The translations under genes and the position numbers were made by a program. Of a stretch of 64,000 nt of DNA, positions 35,641-46,411 are shown one piece after another. Numbering within the stretch: position 1 is the stretch's first letter; every line of letters starts with the position of its first letter. A model generated the notes under the pieces. The model worked only from the letters and a program-made list of their open reading frames with translations. It did no database searches and was not told the DNA's origin. The stretch is from the NCBI GenBank assembly GCA_911728435.2, contig OU452200.1, positions 2,571,130 through 2,635,129 of the forward strand, in the 5' to 3' direction. The DNA is from Apoderus coryli (Eukaryota; Arthropoda; Insecta; Coleoptera; Attelabidae).

Positions 35641-36250
35641 CTCGACTAACATCGTGGGAAGCCACGGCAGGTCAAACGTATAGAGTAAGAACAAAAGCGG
35701 GCCAAGGACCGAGTCCTGAGGCACTCTCGACTGTACAGATAACAATGAAGATACCTGCGAACCAAGCACGACCCGCTGAAGGCGATCACTCAAATACGAT
35801 GTAATAAACTTGGACGACACTTGATCAAACCCAACATAACGACACTTTACTACCAACAGTCTGTGATTAATGGTGTCAAAAGCTTTGGTAAAATCCAGTA
35901 GTACCAAGGCACTCGTCTGTCCTCGATCACACGCGCGGATTAAATTGTCTGTTAAATTCATAAGGGAAGCCGTCGTACCATGTCCAGCTCTGAATCCGGA
36001 CTGATGCAGAGGGATGAGGCTGAGAGACTGAAAATATACATTAATTTGTCGGTATACAAGTTTCTCCAAAATCTTCGAGAGAACCGGCAGCAGGCTAATG
36101 GGACGCAGCTCACTAAAAGAGGAGGGTTCCGACGAATATTGTATTTCTAATTTATGAAGAGGCAGGCGAAAAACACTATACTGGCGGTAAAGCATTTGTT
36201 GCAGCCCTTGATACTTAATATACTTAAATATATCCACTAGAATCAAACAG
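35641..36250 (-). pseudogene. CR1/Jockey-type RT fragment
   Basis: The minus strand encodes 'FSELRPISLLPVLSKILEKL', 'HQSGFRAGHGTTASLMNLTD', 'LVLLDFTKAFDTINH', 'ITSYLSDRLQRVVLG' and 'SVLGPLLFLLYTFDLPWL' in one long frame. It ends before the YADD block at the junction near 35640. Confidence 0.8.
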
Positions 36251-36261
36251 CATCGTGGCAG

Positions 36262-36590
36262 AAGACCCACGAAATCGAATTTTCCACACAGATTTAGTGG
36301 AAAATTACCGGCCAGTATGTTTAATGAATGAATTAATTTCCAAATTCATTGAGAAAATTATTATTAAAAAAAGATTATTGCGCTTTTTAACAAAAAATAA
36401 TTATATACAGGAGATGCTATTGCACAAAATCTCTAGTGCACTGAATAAAGGACTTGGCTAAACCATGTGACACTTGCTGATGGAAAAATTAGAAAGAATC
36501 GGGGTCAGGGCACTGCCACTGAAATTATTCCAGAGTTATTTGACTGGAAGATCTCAAAAAAGTTAAAATACACACCGTTGTGAGTAACGC
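36262..36590 (+). pseudogene. Non-LTR RT scrap
   Basis: 'VENYRPVCLMNELISKFIEK' (RT block with the YRP motif) is followed, after a deletion and a stop, by 'LFQSYLTGRSQ'. Heavily rearranged remnant. Confidence 0.6.
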
Positions 36591-37087
36591 ACAACAAAAA
36601 ATAGAATACGAAATCCCTCCCTGTTTATTGAATAAATTTAATTGTCATCCATAAAACATCAAGAATTTTCTAATCAGAAATATAATAATATAACAATAAA
36701 GAATGGCTTGAATATTATTATAAAATTAAATGTTATATTGTAAGTAAATTCAGAGCAATAAATTAATAAAAAAAAAATCGATCCCATAAACCTAATAAGT
36801 CTAAATCTTCTTGTGATAATACATTTTAAAACAAATTATTGCTTTTATACTTTGATCCCTTTAAATTGCAACTACCTAATAATATGTCAGAATATTTTAT
36901 TAGGTAGTTTATCGATAGACTTTGGTTATATCAACTGTTTTTAATGATAGGCATTTTTTTTATATAAATTTTGTATTTGTCTACATTTTAACGATGTGAG
37001 TAATAATCATCATACCTTTTATTATATATTTTATTGTTTAGGAACGCGACAGTTTCATTTTAAAAAATGATTGGAATTTATTCGGCA
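36591..37087. other. Unassigned AT-rich intron sequence
   Basis: Nothing recognisable beyond poly-A and poly-T runs. Confidence 0.4.
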
Positions 37088-37089
37088 TA

Positions 37090-38402
37090 CCATTGGGTCT
37101 GCCAGATAATTTTTTTTTTTTTTGAAAATGCTATAAAAGAAAAACTGCTGAATATTTTCTCAAATTTCTTTTTTAATTTGAAAGTACAATTCTTCCGGTT
37201 AATAATGACAAATAATTTCATTCAAATGGCTGCCTCGGCTGGCCATGCAGTAGCCTACACGATCGGTCCAATTTTTAAGCACATTATCGATTGTGTGCAG
37301 CTGTATTTCACCAATGGCTTCACGAATATTGTCCTTTAAAGCGTCAATTGTCTCTGGCTTGTCGGCGTAACACTTATCTTTGACGGCACCCCACAAATAA
37401 TAGTCCAACGGTGTCAAATCGCAGCTCCGAGGTGGCCAAACGACATCAGCTCTGCGGCTGATAATGCGATCTTCAAAAACAGGGCGCAAAACATCGAGTG
37501 TAGCTTCGGCTGTGTGGCACGTAGCGCCGTCCTGTTGAAACCAAATGTTGCCAATATCCTCCTCTTCAATTTTTGTGAACAAAAATTCGTTCAACATGGC
37601 CCGATAACGATCGCCATTGACTGTAACGGCCACTCCTTGCTCATTTTCGAAGGAAAATGGCCCAATTATGCCTCCGGACCAAAATCCGCACCAAACAGTG
37701 ACTCGTTTTGGGTGCATCGGCTTTTCAATGTATGCGTGTGGGTTTTCTGTGCCCCAAATGCGACAATTTTGCTTGTTTACATACCCGCCAAGATCAAAAT
37801 GAGCTTCATCTGAAAAGATGACTTTTTTGTCAAAATCGGCATCTTCTGTAAGTCGATTGCAGGCCCACTGAGCGAAGCGAAAACGCATTGGATGGTCGGT
37901 TGGCTTCAACTCCTGAACCAATTGGACTTTGTATGGCGTCATACCAAGGTCTTTATGCAAAATTCGTCTTAATGATGTCTCCGAAATGTTCAATTGTTGA
38001 GACCGACGGTGAATTGATGTTGATGGCGCTTCACGCACACTTTCTGCCACAGCAGCAATATTCTCGGGTGTACGCACTGTTTTTGGCTTTTCACGCTTTG
38101 GTTTATCGATGAGGATGCCAGTTTCTTTCACTTTTTTCACGAGATAACGAACATACGGAGCTGACGGTGCTTCTCTTCTTCCAAAATCCGTACGCAATTT
38201 TCGCACACATTCTGCAACATTACCATGATTTTCAAAGTAATGTCGCAATATTTCCCAGCGTTGTTCAAGCGTATACACAACCATATTCGTTCAGCGGAAG
38301 GATAAAACTAATTATCTGTCAAATCAGACATGAGCTAAGTGTTACCCTTCACGAAATAAGCACTAGTTGAAAAAAAAAACGTTAGATGGCGGACCCGATA
38401 GT
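37090..38402 (-). mobile_element. Complete DD41D mariner-family transposon
   Basis: 1313 bp between TA dinucleotides (37088-37089 and 38403-38404). The termini CCATTGGGTCTGCCAGATAA and, on the other strand, ACTATCGGGTCCGCCATCTAA form imperfect terminal inverted repeats followed by poly-T. It contains an uninterrupted transposase gene. Confidence 0.85.
37199..38284 (-). CDS. DD41D Tc1/mariner-superfamily transposase, intact 361 aa
   Basis: This enzyme cuts the element out at its terminal repeats and inserts it at TA. An N-terminal helix-turn-helix pair covers about residues 1-115 ('QRWEILRHYFENHGN', 'SIHRRSQQLNISETSLRRILHKDL'). The catalytic domain shows D159 in 'VIFSDEAHFDL', D252 in 'WFQQDGATCH' and D294 in 'CDLTPLDYYLWG'. 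The D252-D294 gap is 41 residues, the DD41D signature (rosa/visitor-type). Start and stop lie well inside the terminal repeats, and the length is normal for the family. No frameshift or stop is present, so the gene may still be functional. A near-identical truncated copy lies inverted at 41200-42217. Confidence 0.9.
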   Translation of the reverse strand: MVVYTLEQRWEILRHYFENHGNVAECVRKLRTDFGRREAPSAPYVRYLVKKVKETGILIDKPKREKPKTVRTPENIAAVAESVREAPSTSIHRRSQQLNISETSLRRILHKDLGMTPYKVQLVQELKPTDHPMRFRFAQWACNRLTEDADFDKKVIFSDEAHFDLGGYVNKQNCRIWGTENPHAYIEKPMHPKRVTVWCGFWSGGIIGPFSFENEQGVAVTVNGDRYRAMLNEFLFTKIEEEDIGNIWFQQDGATCHTAEATLDVLRPVFEDRIISRRADVVWPPRSCDLTPLDYYLWGAVKDKCYADKPETIDALKDNIREAIGEIQLHTIDNVLKNWTDRVGYCMASRGSHLNEIICHY

Positions 38403-38404
38403 TA

Positions 38405-40614
38405 GAATAGACTAGAAACGTCTTTATTTTTAACTCGGCGAAGGGCAGCAAAGCTGTTTTCTTAACCGAGCATTCATAACAATAAGCATATAATAATACA
38501 ATAAACTACAACTAAAGTAAACTGGAACTAAAACTAAAGAGACCCACTCCCCATATAAAATTAAAATGACATAAATATACTAGAAAATTAACCCCATTAT
38601 CCACTATTAAAGAGCAATCGATCCTTTAACTTTTTTTTAAAAGAGCTGTAACTTAGGTTCAGGAACTGTTCTCCAATCTCTGAATCATTGTACACACTGG
38701 GAACCACGTAAGAGAAGGTGCTAGTACGGTGGCGAGGTATGTTAAGCAGATTCCAATATCGCGTAGTACGATTATGGATTGCACATCGAAAAGAAAGTTC
38801 TGTACGCAAATATGTGGGATTTCCAGTTTTGAGAAGCTTGTGTACGAAGCAAGCAATACGATATTTTAGTCTGTTGTGCATGTTCAACCATCCCAAAGTA
38901 AATAATTTATCACTCACATGGTCTCTCATTCTAAGATTATTTATAAAACGTATGCATGAATTCTGAATCCGCTGGATTCTATTTTTTGAATGAGTATCCA
39001 GGCAAGGACCATACATGATATACGCATAATTGTATTGTGAGAGCACCAGAGATTCACAAAGTTGTTTTTTTTATTTGCTACCTAAAACTGTATTACTCCT
39101 ATACAAATTCCTAAGTGATATAATATACTTTTGTACTAATTTACCCATTTGCGTTTTAAATCTAAGATCACTATCAAAAACGACGCCTAAATTCCTGGCT
39201 TCCCTTACCACAGGTAAATCAACGTTATCTACAGAGAAAATCATATTTTGATAAGACCATTCCCGGTTTGGTCCGAAAAACATAACAAGTGACTGATGGA
39301 TTAACCTTTAAACCACTTTTTGTGGAATATTCGTAAATACTTTTGAGAGAATTGTTTATTTTTTCGACTGCAAGTTGACTTTGTTCTAATGAAAAACTAG
39401 TGTATAGCTGCGTGTCATCCGCATATCTCTGCATGTTACAATCCCTCGCGAACCGATCCATATCAAATGTATATATCAAAAACAACAGGGGTCCTAGAAT
39501 TGATCCCTGTGGTACACCCCTCGTAAGCAGGAGTGGATCAGATACTTTACCTTCTAACTGAACACGCTGATATCTATTGGACAAGTAGCTTTCAAAAAAA
39601 CGTACACTATTGTTATGAAACCCATAGTAATGTAGTTTGGCACATAACATCTGATGGTCCAAGGTATCGAAGGCTTTACTAAAATCGAGTAAAACTAACG
39701 CTGCTGTTTCACCGCGATTCGAGGATATTATTATATTGTCCAAAACCTTTAATAATGCCGTCACCGCACTACGATCCCTACAAAACCCAGATTGAGAGTC
39801 AGGCAGCAAAGAGTTATCCATTAAAAATGTCACGATTTGTGTATATAAAACTTTTTTAAATAATTTTGATATAACGGATAACAGACTAATAGGTCTCAAG
39901 TCAGTCATGCTACTAACATTACTTCCCTTAGGCAACGGTATTACTACAGCTGTTTTCCACTGTTCAGGAAATTCCGAATACAAAATACAATGATTAAAAA
40001 TATGAGTTAGAAACGGGACGATAACAGGACAACATAACTTTCCATCATTTCCAAGGACACGCCATCGAACCCAGAAGCATTCGACCTCAACTCTTGTACT
40101 GCTTTAGCAACGTTGCAATCCTCAATTGAATTTAATGAAAATACATCTGAACATATCCGGTTTGTGGAATAATAGTTAATAAAATTCAGGTCAGCCGGAG
40201 GAGCAGTATCCGTTACTGCATTAACAAATGATCGGTTTATTAACTCGGGAATTTCGTAGCTATTTTTTGATTTACTATATACGTTCATATGAGATAGGGT
40301 TTTGATGATCCAATACGAACAACAAAATCAAGGTAAGCTATTTTTCCATTTCGCACTGCTTGTGTGAAGTAATTTCTCATTTCCTTATATGCTAACCAGT
40401 CCTCGACTGAGCCTGTTCTTTTGTATTTCGCTAGCAAGCTGTTGCGGTGTTTCTTCATTATTTTTAAAGTGTTAGTAAACCCCGGTGATGGAGCTCTAGT
40501 CACACGTGCACTCTTCAAGGGAGGATGATTATCAAAAAGCGATATAATATTGGTGGTCAGTATCGCGACCTTCTCAGAAGTTGTCGAAGCATCAAATATA
40601 GAAACCCAATCCAC
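38405..40614 (-). pseudogene. Non-LTR retrotransposon: linker, RT, C-terminus and 3' UTR
   Basis: Reading the minus strand from 40614: post-endonuclease linker 'HPPLKSARVTRAPSPGFTNT', 'ALKTLSHMNVYSK' (40288 region), 'NASGFDGVSLEMM', then RT 39983-39225 with 'DLRPISLLSVISKLFKK', 'LVLLDFSKAFDTLDHQML', '[20 protein letters not shown]' and 'MQRYADDTQLYTSF' (catalytic YADD). The post-RT region follows in other frames (39283-39071 and 39046-38597, 'YNYAYIMYGPCLD', 'RIQRIQNSCIRFI'). The 3' UTR ends near 38410 with AATAAA. Three frameshifts inactivate it. Its endonuclease end lies beyond an insertion, at 42228-42450. Confidence 0.82.
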
Positions 40615-40619
40615 ATTTT

Positions 40620-41199
40620 AATAAGTCAGATTCAAAACCCAATCTGTCAAAAGTTCTAAAGTTCCTAAACTGTATAATTTTCGGTATTCTCTTTGGCAAC
40701 TTACAGTTAAGAGTGCAATCGGGCTTTCGTAAAGGCTTTAGCTGCTCTACAGCATTGTCTCAAGTGACAGATGATATATTTCACGCTTTGGATAGTGGCA
40801 GGGCTGTCATTTTGGTTCTGCTTGATTTTAGTAAAGCATTCGATCTACTTAATCATGATATCCTTGCTGCTATGTTGAATTATTTTGGTTTCAGCGTAGA
40901 GTCAAGAGGTTGTTGAGATCATTCCTCACGGGTCGTTCTCAGTGTGTTGTGAGCGATGAGCATATGTCTAGGAAGAGATCTGTTCTATCTGGTGTGCCGC
41001 AGGGTAGTGTTCTGGGTCCGATACTCTGTAGTCTGTATTCGTCTGTTTTTGTCAGAGATTTAGAATTTTGTAAATATCATTTGTATGCAGATGATACACA
41101 AATTTATATAGTGCCTTTAACCCGTTAGACGCTGCGGTGGCCGTGGATCGTATAAATCAGGACCTGAGGAGAATACATCAAATATCGCGTGATCATTTG
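40620..41199 (+). pseudogene. Non-LTR RT fragment, opposite strand, inside the split element
   Basis: 'QSGFRKGFSCSTALSQVTDD', 'VILVLLDFSKAFDLLNHD', 'LSGVPQGSVLGPILCSLY' and 'YHLYADDTQIY' (catalytic YADD) are readable with one frameshift near 40914. It joins directly to the truncated mariner at 41200, so the two probably arrived or rearranged as a unit. Confidence 0.8.
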
Positions 41200-42217
41200 T
41201 TAAACCAAAGCGTGAAAAGCCAAAAACAGTGCGTACACCCGAGAATATTGCTGCTGTGGCAGAAAGTGTGCGTGAAGCGCCATCAGCATCAATTCACCGT
41301 CGGTCTCAACAATTGAACATTTCGGAGACATCATTGAGATGAATTTTGCATAAAGACCTTGGTATGATGCCATACAAAGTCCAATTGGTTCAGGAGTTGA
41401 AGCCAACTGACCATCCAATGCGTTTTCGCTTCGCTCAGTGGGCCTGCGATCGACTTACAGAAGATGCCGATTTTGCCAAAAAAATCATCTTTTCAGATGA
41501 AGCTCATTTTGATCTTGGCGGGTATATAAACAAGCAAAATTGTCGCATTTGGGGCACAGAAAACCCGCACGCATACATTGAAAAGCCGATGCACCCAAAA
41601 CAAGTCACTGTTTGGTGCGGATTTTGGTCCGGAGGCATAATTGGGCCATTTTCCTTCGAAAATGAGCAAGGAGTGGCCATTACAGTCAATGGCGATCGTT
41701 ATCGGGCCATGTTGAACGAATTTTTGTTCACAAAAATTGAAGAGGAGGATATTGGCAAGATTTGGTTTCAACAGGACGGCGCTACGTGCCACACAGCCGA
41801 AGCTACACTCGATGTTTTGCGCCCTGTTTTTGAAGATCGCATTATTAGCCGCAGAGCTGATGTCGTTTGGCCACCTCGGAGCTGCGATTTGACACCGTTG
41901 GACAATTATTTGTGGGGTGCCGTCAAAGATAAATGTTACGCCGACAAGCCAGAGACAATTGACGCTTTAAAGGACAATATTCGTGAAGCCAGTGGTGAAA
42001 TACAGCTGCACACAATCGATAATGTGCTTAAAATTTGGACCGATCGTGTAGGCTACTGCATGGCTAGCCGAGGCAGCCATTTGAATGAAATTATTTGTCA
42101 TTATTAACCGGAAGGATTGTACTTTCAAATAAAAAAAGAAATTTGAGAAAATATTTAGCAGTTTTTCTTTTATAGCATTTTCAAAAAAAAAAAAAAAGTT
42201 ATCTGGCAGACCCAATA
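41200..42217 (+). pseudogene. 5'-truncated DD41D mariner, inverted copy of 37090-38402
   Basis: Homology starts at codon 61 of the intact transposase (KPKREKPKTV) and continues to the right terminus GGCAGACCCAATA. The first HTH and left terminal repeat are missing. An Arg codon of the intact copy reads TGA at 41340-41342, a CpG-decay type change. The catalytic motifs (SDEAHF, WFQQDGA, CDLTPLD) are preserved, and the two copies differ at only a few per cent of residues. Confidence 0.88.
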
Positions 42218-42227
42218 TAAGGTTGTG

Positions 42228-42450
42228 ATCCGTGGTATCATGCATTTCATGATGCACCACTCGCGATTTGAGAAGCCTTCGATCAGACAATGCAATTACA
42301 TCAATTAAGGTCCACGCAGAACCTTGTATACGTGTTGGGTGTTCCACGATTTGCACTAAATTATAGGCAAACAGGAAGTTTTCAAATAGATTAACACTAT
42401 TATTTGACTTAAGAAGATATTTAAGTCACCCATTACAAGTAATTCATCTG
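42228..42450 (-). pseudogene. Non-LTR endonuclease C-terminus (5' part of the 38405-40614 element)
   Basis: The minus strand encodes 'QIVEHPTRIQGSAWTLIDVI' and 'TTDHNLILG', the late APE-type endonuclease motifs (TR...S.LIDVI...SDH). It lies in the correct order and strand to precede the linker that starts at 40614. The intervening 1.6 kb is the RT fragment plus mariner insertion. Confidence 0.75.
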
Positions 42451-42454
42451 TAAG

Positions 42455-43504
42455 TTGAATCAATCCTGCCATAGAGGTAGTTGTTTATTGAATGCAATAA
42501 AAAATTACGTAGTAAGCTCAAAATCTAAAGAGTCACCTTTGTATCATAAATACTCTCAAAGAATTTCAAAACCAAAAAATTTATGTCCGCAACCATTTTA
42601 TTTCGTTGGCTATAAAAATATTCCATTTTATTACGCGAATAAAAACGGCATTTTTCTTGTCGACTAATAATAATAATAATAATTTGTCTCTACAACTTGT
42701 TAATTGGTTCATTTAAAAGTCAATTAGTAAAAGTGCCACCTAACTAACAGTAAAATACAAGTTCCAAGTAGTTAAACGAGGCGTTAAACACGTTAAAATT
42801 GTGGTCGTCAGCCAAACTATGTGTGTGTTTATCATAAATCAAGCTCGTAAAAATGTCAGAAAACACCAGATATTCCATGTTTCTTATTTTCGGCGTTGAT
42901 ATGAGCATGTGTTGTCGATGTTTTTCTTCTATTATTATTTCTTTTTTTTGTGACACTGAAATTAGGAGCGTTTTTTGTCACATCAAGCTGCTATAGCTTG
43001 GTTACTTATGTGTTGGTTTAAAATTAATGCGAATTTTGTTAATAAATTAGTTATAAGTGATTTAGTAGGCGTTTAGACAATAAAAATATTTCGAGTCAAA
43101 AATTCCTAAATTGTATTGCTTGAATGAATGTTGAAATGTTTCATATGGCCGTTCTTCTGGATTTAACTATAAACATTGATCAGTATATACTAAAGAAGGG
43201 CAAATATGCACAAAAATATGCATGTACTTTATTCAAAATATGCAAAAAAATTGAAAAATATACAAACAGGGATATTAAAAAAACATACAATATTTGCTTG
43301 CTAATTCAATCACCGTCTGCCTCAAGCCTTCAAAAAACTTCGGATATTTGGTTGAAGAAGTTAAAAGACTTCTCGTTACGTTACAATTTTTGTTCGTAGT
43401 CATATAATCAACGTGCGAGCACCAGAACAATTTCGGATCTGGATCAATATCCAGAAATTTCGTCGAATCAAGTTCGAACCAGAAACTGGCTCTATCACAG
43501 ATCA
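42455..43504. other. Unassigned AT-rich intron sequence
   Basis: Short frames (for example 43124-43399) show no family features. No repeats of note. Confidence 0.35.
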
Positions 43505-43830
43505 TTTATACACACGAGGGTTGATTTTTATATTTCGGGATTAGAGAACAAAAACAAATATTCATCATCGAAAATCACTTTATTGTGTTTCAAAATATTC
43601 CCCATGAAGGTCTATACACTTTTGCATGCGTTTGAACTAATTGTCGAAGCACTTTTGCCACTCTGATTCGTTGACGTTGACCTCTCAGTTTGTTTTTTAC
43701 GTTCGGGAATAAAAAGAAATCATTCGGTGACAAGTCAGGACTATACGGCGGATGACTCATCAAATCGATGTTTTGGGGATTCTGATTTCTATTAAATTTA
43801 TCTTGTGGAGATTTGACTTTCATTTAAACA
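43505..43830 (-). pseudogene. DD34D-type mariner 3' remnant
   Basis: The minus strand contains 'MSHPPYSPDLSPNDFFLFPN' and 'VKNKLRGQR', the third-catalytic-residue block of mariner transposases. It is followed by the C-terminal codons and the terminus ATATTTCGGGATTAGAGAAC also found at 15765-15915. The N-terminal two thirds are missing. Confidence 0.78.
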
Positions 43831-43875
43831 CTAACTTGCAACTCCACTAAAGAAAAGGACTATTTTTTCAAATTA

Positions 43876-44000
43876 AAGTTGTTTACTTTTGAAAACACCA
43901 TTTAACGTGTTTAAATAGTACACATTTTCTCTAATTTAACCGACTTTGTAACTCCTACCGTTTCCAATGCTATCCCATTTTTATCTTGGACAGAGTGTAT
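43876..44000 (-). repeat. Dispersed repeat family, copy 3 of 3
   Basis: Inverted match to 13838-13975 and 33490-33620, ending ATCTTGGACAGAGTGTATA. Confidence 0.6.
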
Positions 44001-44004
44001 ATAT

Positions 44005-44215
44005 ACAAGAAAAAGTAGACCAAAAACTAAGCCCTGTGTGACACCCCAAGTTAATGGCAAGGTTTCCAATCTTTCTCCGTTACCTTCAACAAAGTGCAGT
44101 CGACCCTTTAAATAAACCGTACCTCTATAATTTTTTCATATAAGATTGTCGTGCGAGAACCAATCAAAAGCCTTTGTGATCTCGAAAAACATACTCATTG
44201 TGAAATCTATGATGT
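44005..44215 (-). pseudogene. Non-LTR RT scrap
   Basis: The minus strand reads 'EITKAFDWFSHDNLI', 'VYLKGRLHFVEGNGERLE' and 'WGVTQGLVFG', degraded RT blocks 3-5 of a CR1/Jockey-type element. Confidence 0.65.
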
Positions 44216-44465
44216 GAAATGGATAATATCTAATAAGTTTGATTTTTTTTTAATAAAATAATATTAAATTTAGAAAAACTAACACATTTTGTTATTTTTT
44301 CTTAATTTAATTTAATTTTATTAATACAATATAACAAATATTTTTTGCACAAAAATGGTGAGTTGTTCATAGTACAAGTACTGCCATGTGCTTACCGATA
44401 AATATATGTCCAGACCTCAATAGAAAATTAAGATACACCGGATGGATTATGGAAAGTTTTTTTTT

Positions 44466-44512
44466 CTCCACTGATGATGGAACTAAATTGCGTTCCGAAA
44501 CATGTTTGGACA
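44466..44512 (+). ncRNA. Hammerhead ribozyme, sense orientation within Ptx1 intron 2
   Basis: CTGATGA (44471-44477), perfect stem II GGAAC/GTTCC (44479-44483 and 44492-44496), GAAACATGT (44497-44505), cleavage base U. Stem I is TCCA/TGGA. All canonical core bases are present, including the consensus U7. Downstream lies GGAGATTTGACTTTTG, shared with the 26101 copy. This is the only well-preserved copy on the transcribed strand of Ptx1. Confidence 0.85.
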
Positions 44513-44559
44513 ATTTATTTTTGTGGAGATTTGACTTTTGTCTGTCACTAAAAAAAAAT

Positions 44560-46411
44560 GCAACTCCACTTAAGAATGGACTATTTTTTTCACATGAATA
44601 ACTTTGATTTCTTCTGGTATTCAAAATTACACTTTCCTGCAATTATAGACTATTTAAAATAAAAAATAATAATTCAAAAAAAATAGTACAAAAAATTAAA
44701 AAAAAAATTTGCAACTCCACTTAACAATGCACTTCTTTCAAACTAATAATTTTGATTTCTTTTGGTATTGAAAATTACACTTTTCTGCAATTATGGACTA
44801 TTTAAAAAAATAAAAAAATAATAATACAAAAAAACTAAAGAATGGACTATTTTTTCAAATTAATAAATTTGATTTCTTTTGATATTGAAAATTACACTCC
44901 TCTTGAATTATGGAATATTTAAAAAAAAAATAATCCAAAAAAACTAAAAAAAAGAAAAAAAATAGTACAAAAAAATAAAAAAGAAAAATATGCAACTCCA
45001 CTTAACAATGCACTTCTTTCAAACTAATAGTTTTGATTTCTTTTGGTATTGAAAATTACACTTTTCTGCAATTATGGACTATTTAAAAAAAAATAAAAAA
45101 ATAATAATACAAAAAAACTAAAGAATGGACTATTTTTTCAAATTAACAAATTTGATTTCTTTTGATATTGAAAATTACACTCCTCTGCAATTATGGACTA
45201 TTTAAAAAAAAATAATAATCCAAAAAAACTAAAGAAAAGAAAAAAATAGTACAAAAAATTAAAAAAAAAAAATTTGCAACTCCACTTAAACAATGCACTT
45301 TTTTCAAACTAATAATTTTGATTTCTTTTGGTATTGAAAATTACACTTTTCTGCAATTATGGACTATTTAAAAAAAAATTAAAAAATAATAATACAAAAA
45401 AACTAAAGAATGGACTATTTTTTCAAATTAACAAATTTGATTTCTTTTGATATTGAAAATTACACTCCTCTGCAATTATGGACTATTTAAAAAAAAATAA
45501 TAATCCAAAAAAACTAAAGAAAAGAAAAAAATAGTACAAAAAATTAAAAAAAAAATTTGCAACTCCACTTAAACAATGCACTTTTTTCAAACTAATAATT
45601 TTGATTTCTTTTGGTATTGAAAATTACACTTTTCTGCAATTATGGACTATTTAAAAAAAAATAAAAAAATAATAATACAAAAAAAAAACTAAAGAATGGA
45701 CTATTTTTTCTATTTAACAAATTTGATTTCTTTTGATATTGAAAATTACACTCATCTGCAATTATGGACTATTTAAAAAAAAAATAATAATCCAAAAAAA
45801 CTAAAAAAAAGAACAAAAATTGTACAAAAAATTAAATAAACAAAAATTTGCAACTCCACTTAAACAATGCACTTTTTTCAAACTAATACTTTTGATTTCT
45901 TTTGGTATTGAAAATTACACTTTTCTGCAATTATGGACTATTTAAAAAAAAAAATAATAAAAAATAATAATACAAAAAAACTAAAGAATGGACTATTTTT
46001 TCAAATTAACAAATTTGATTTCTTTTGATATTCAAAATTACACTCCTCTGCAATTATGGACTATTTAAAAAAAATAATAATCCAAAAAACTAAAGAAAAG
46101 AAAACAAAAAGTACAAAAACTAAAAAAAAAAAAAATTTGCAACTCCATTTAATAATGGACTTTTTTACCTAATGGTTTTGATTTCTTTTGGTATTGAAAA
46201 TTACACTTTTCTGCAATTATGGACTATTTAAAAATAAAATAAAAAATAATAATACAAAAAAACTAAAGAATGGACTATTTTTTCAAATTAATAAATTTGA
46301 TTTCTTTTGATATTGAAAATTACACTCCTCTGCAATTATGGACTATTTAAAAAAAATAATAATCCAAAAAAACTAAAGAAAAGAAAAAAAAATAGTACAA
46401 AAAAAATTAAA
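44560..46411. repeat. Dimeric satellite array, period about 283 bp
   Basis: The marker GCAACTCCACTTAA starts at 44560, 44711, 44992, 45276, 45559, 45850 and 46139, giving a period of 281-291 bp after a first half-unit of 151. Each period holds two related halves: one with TTTTGGTATTGAAAATTACACTTTTC, the other with TTTTGATATTGAAAATTACACTCCTC. Both end CTGCAATTATGGACTATTTAAA. About six dimers, closely similar, separated by poly-A linkers. Confidence 0.9.
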
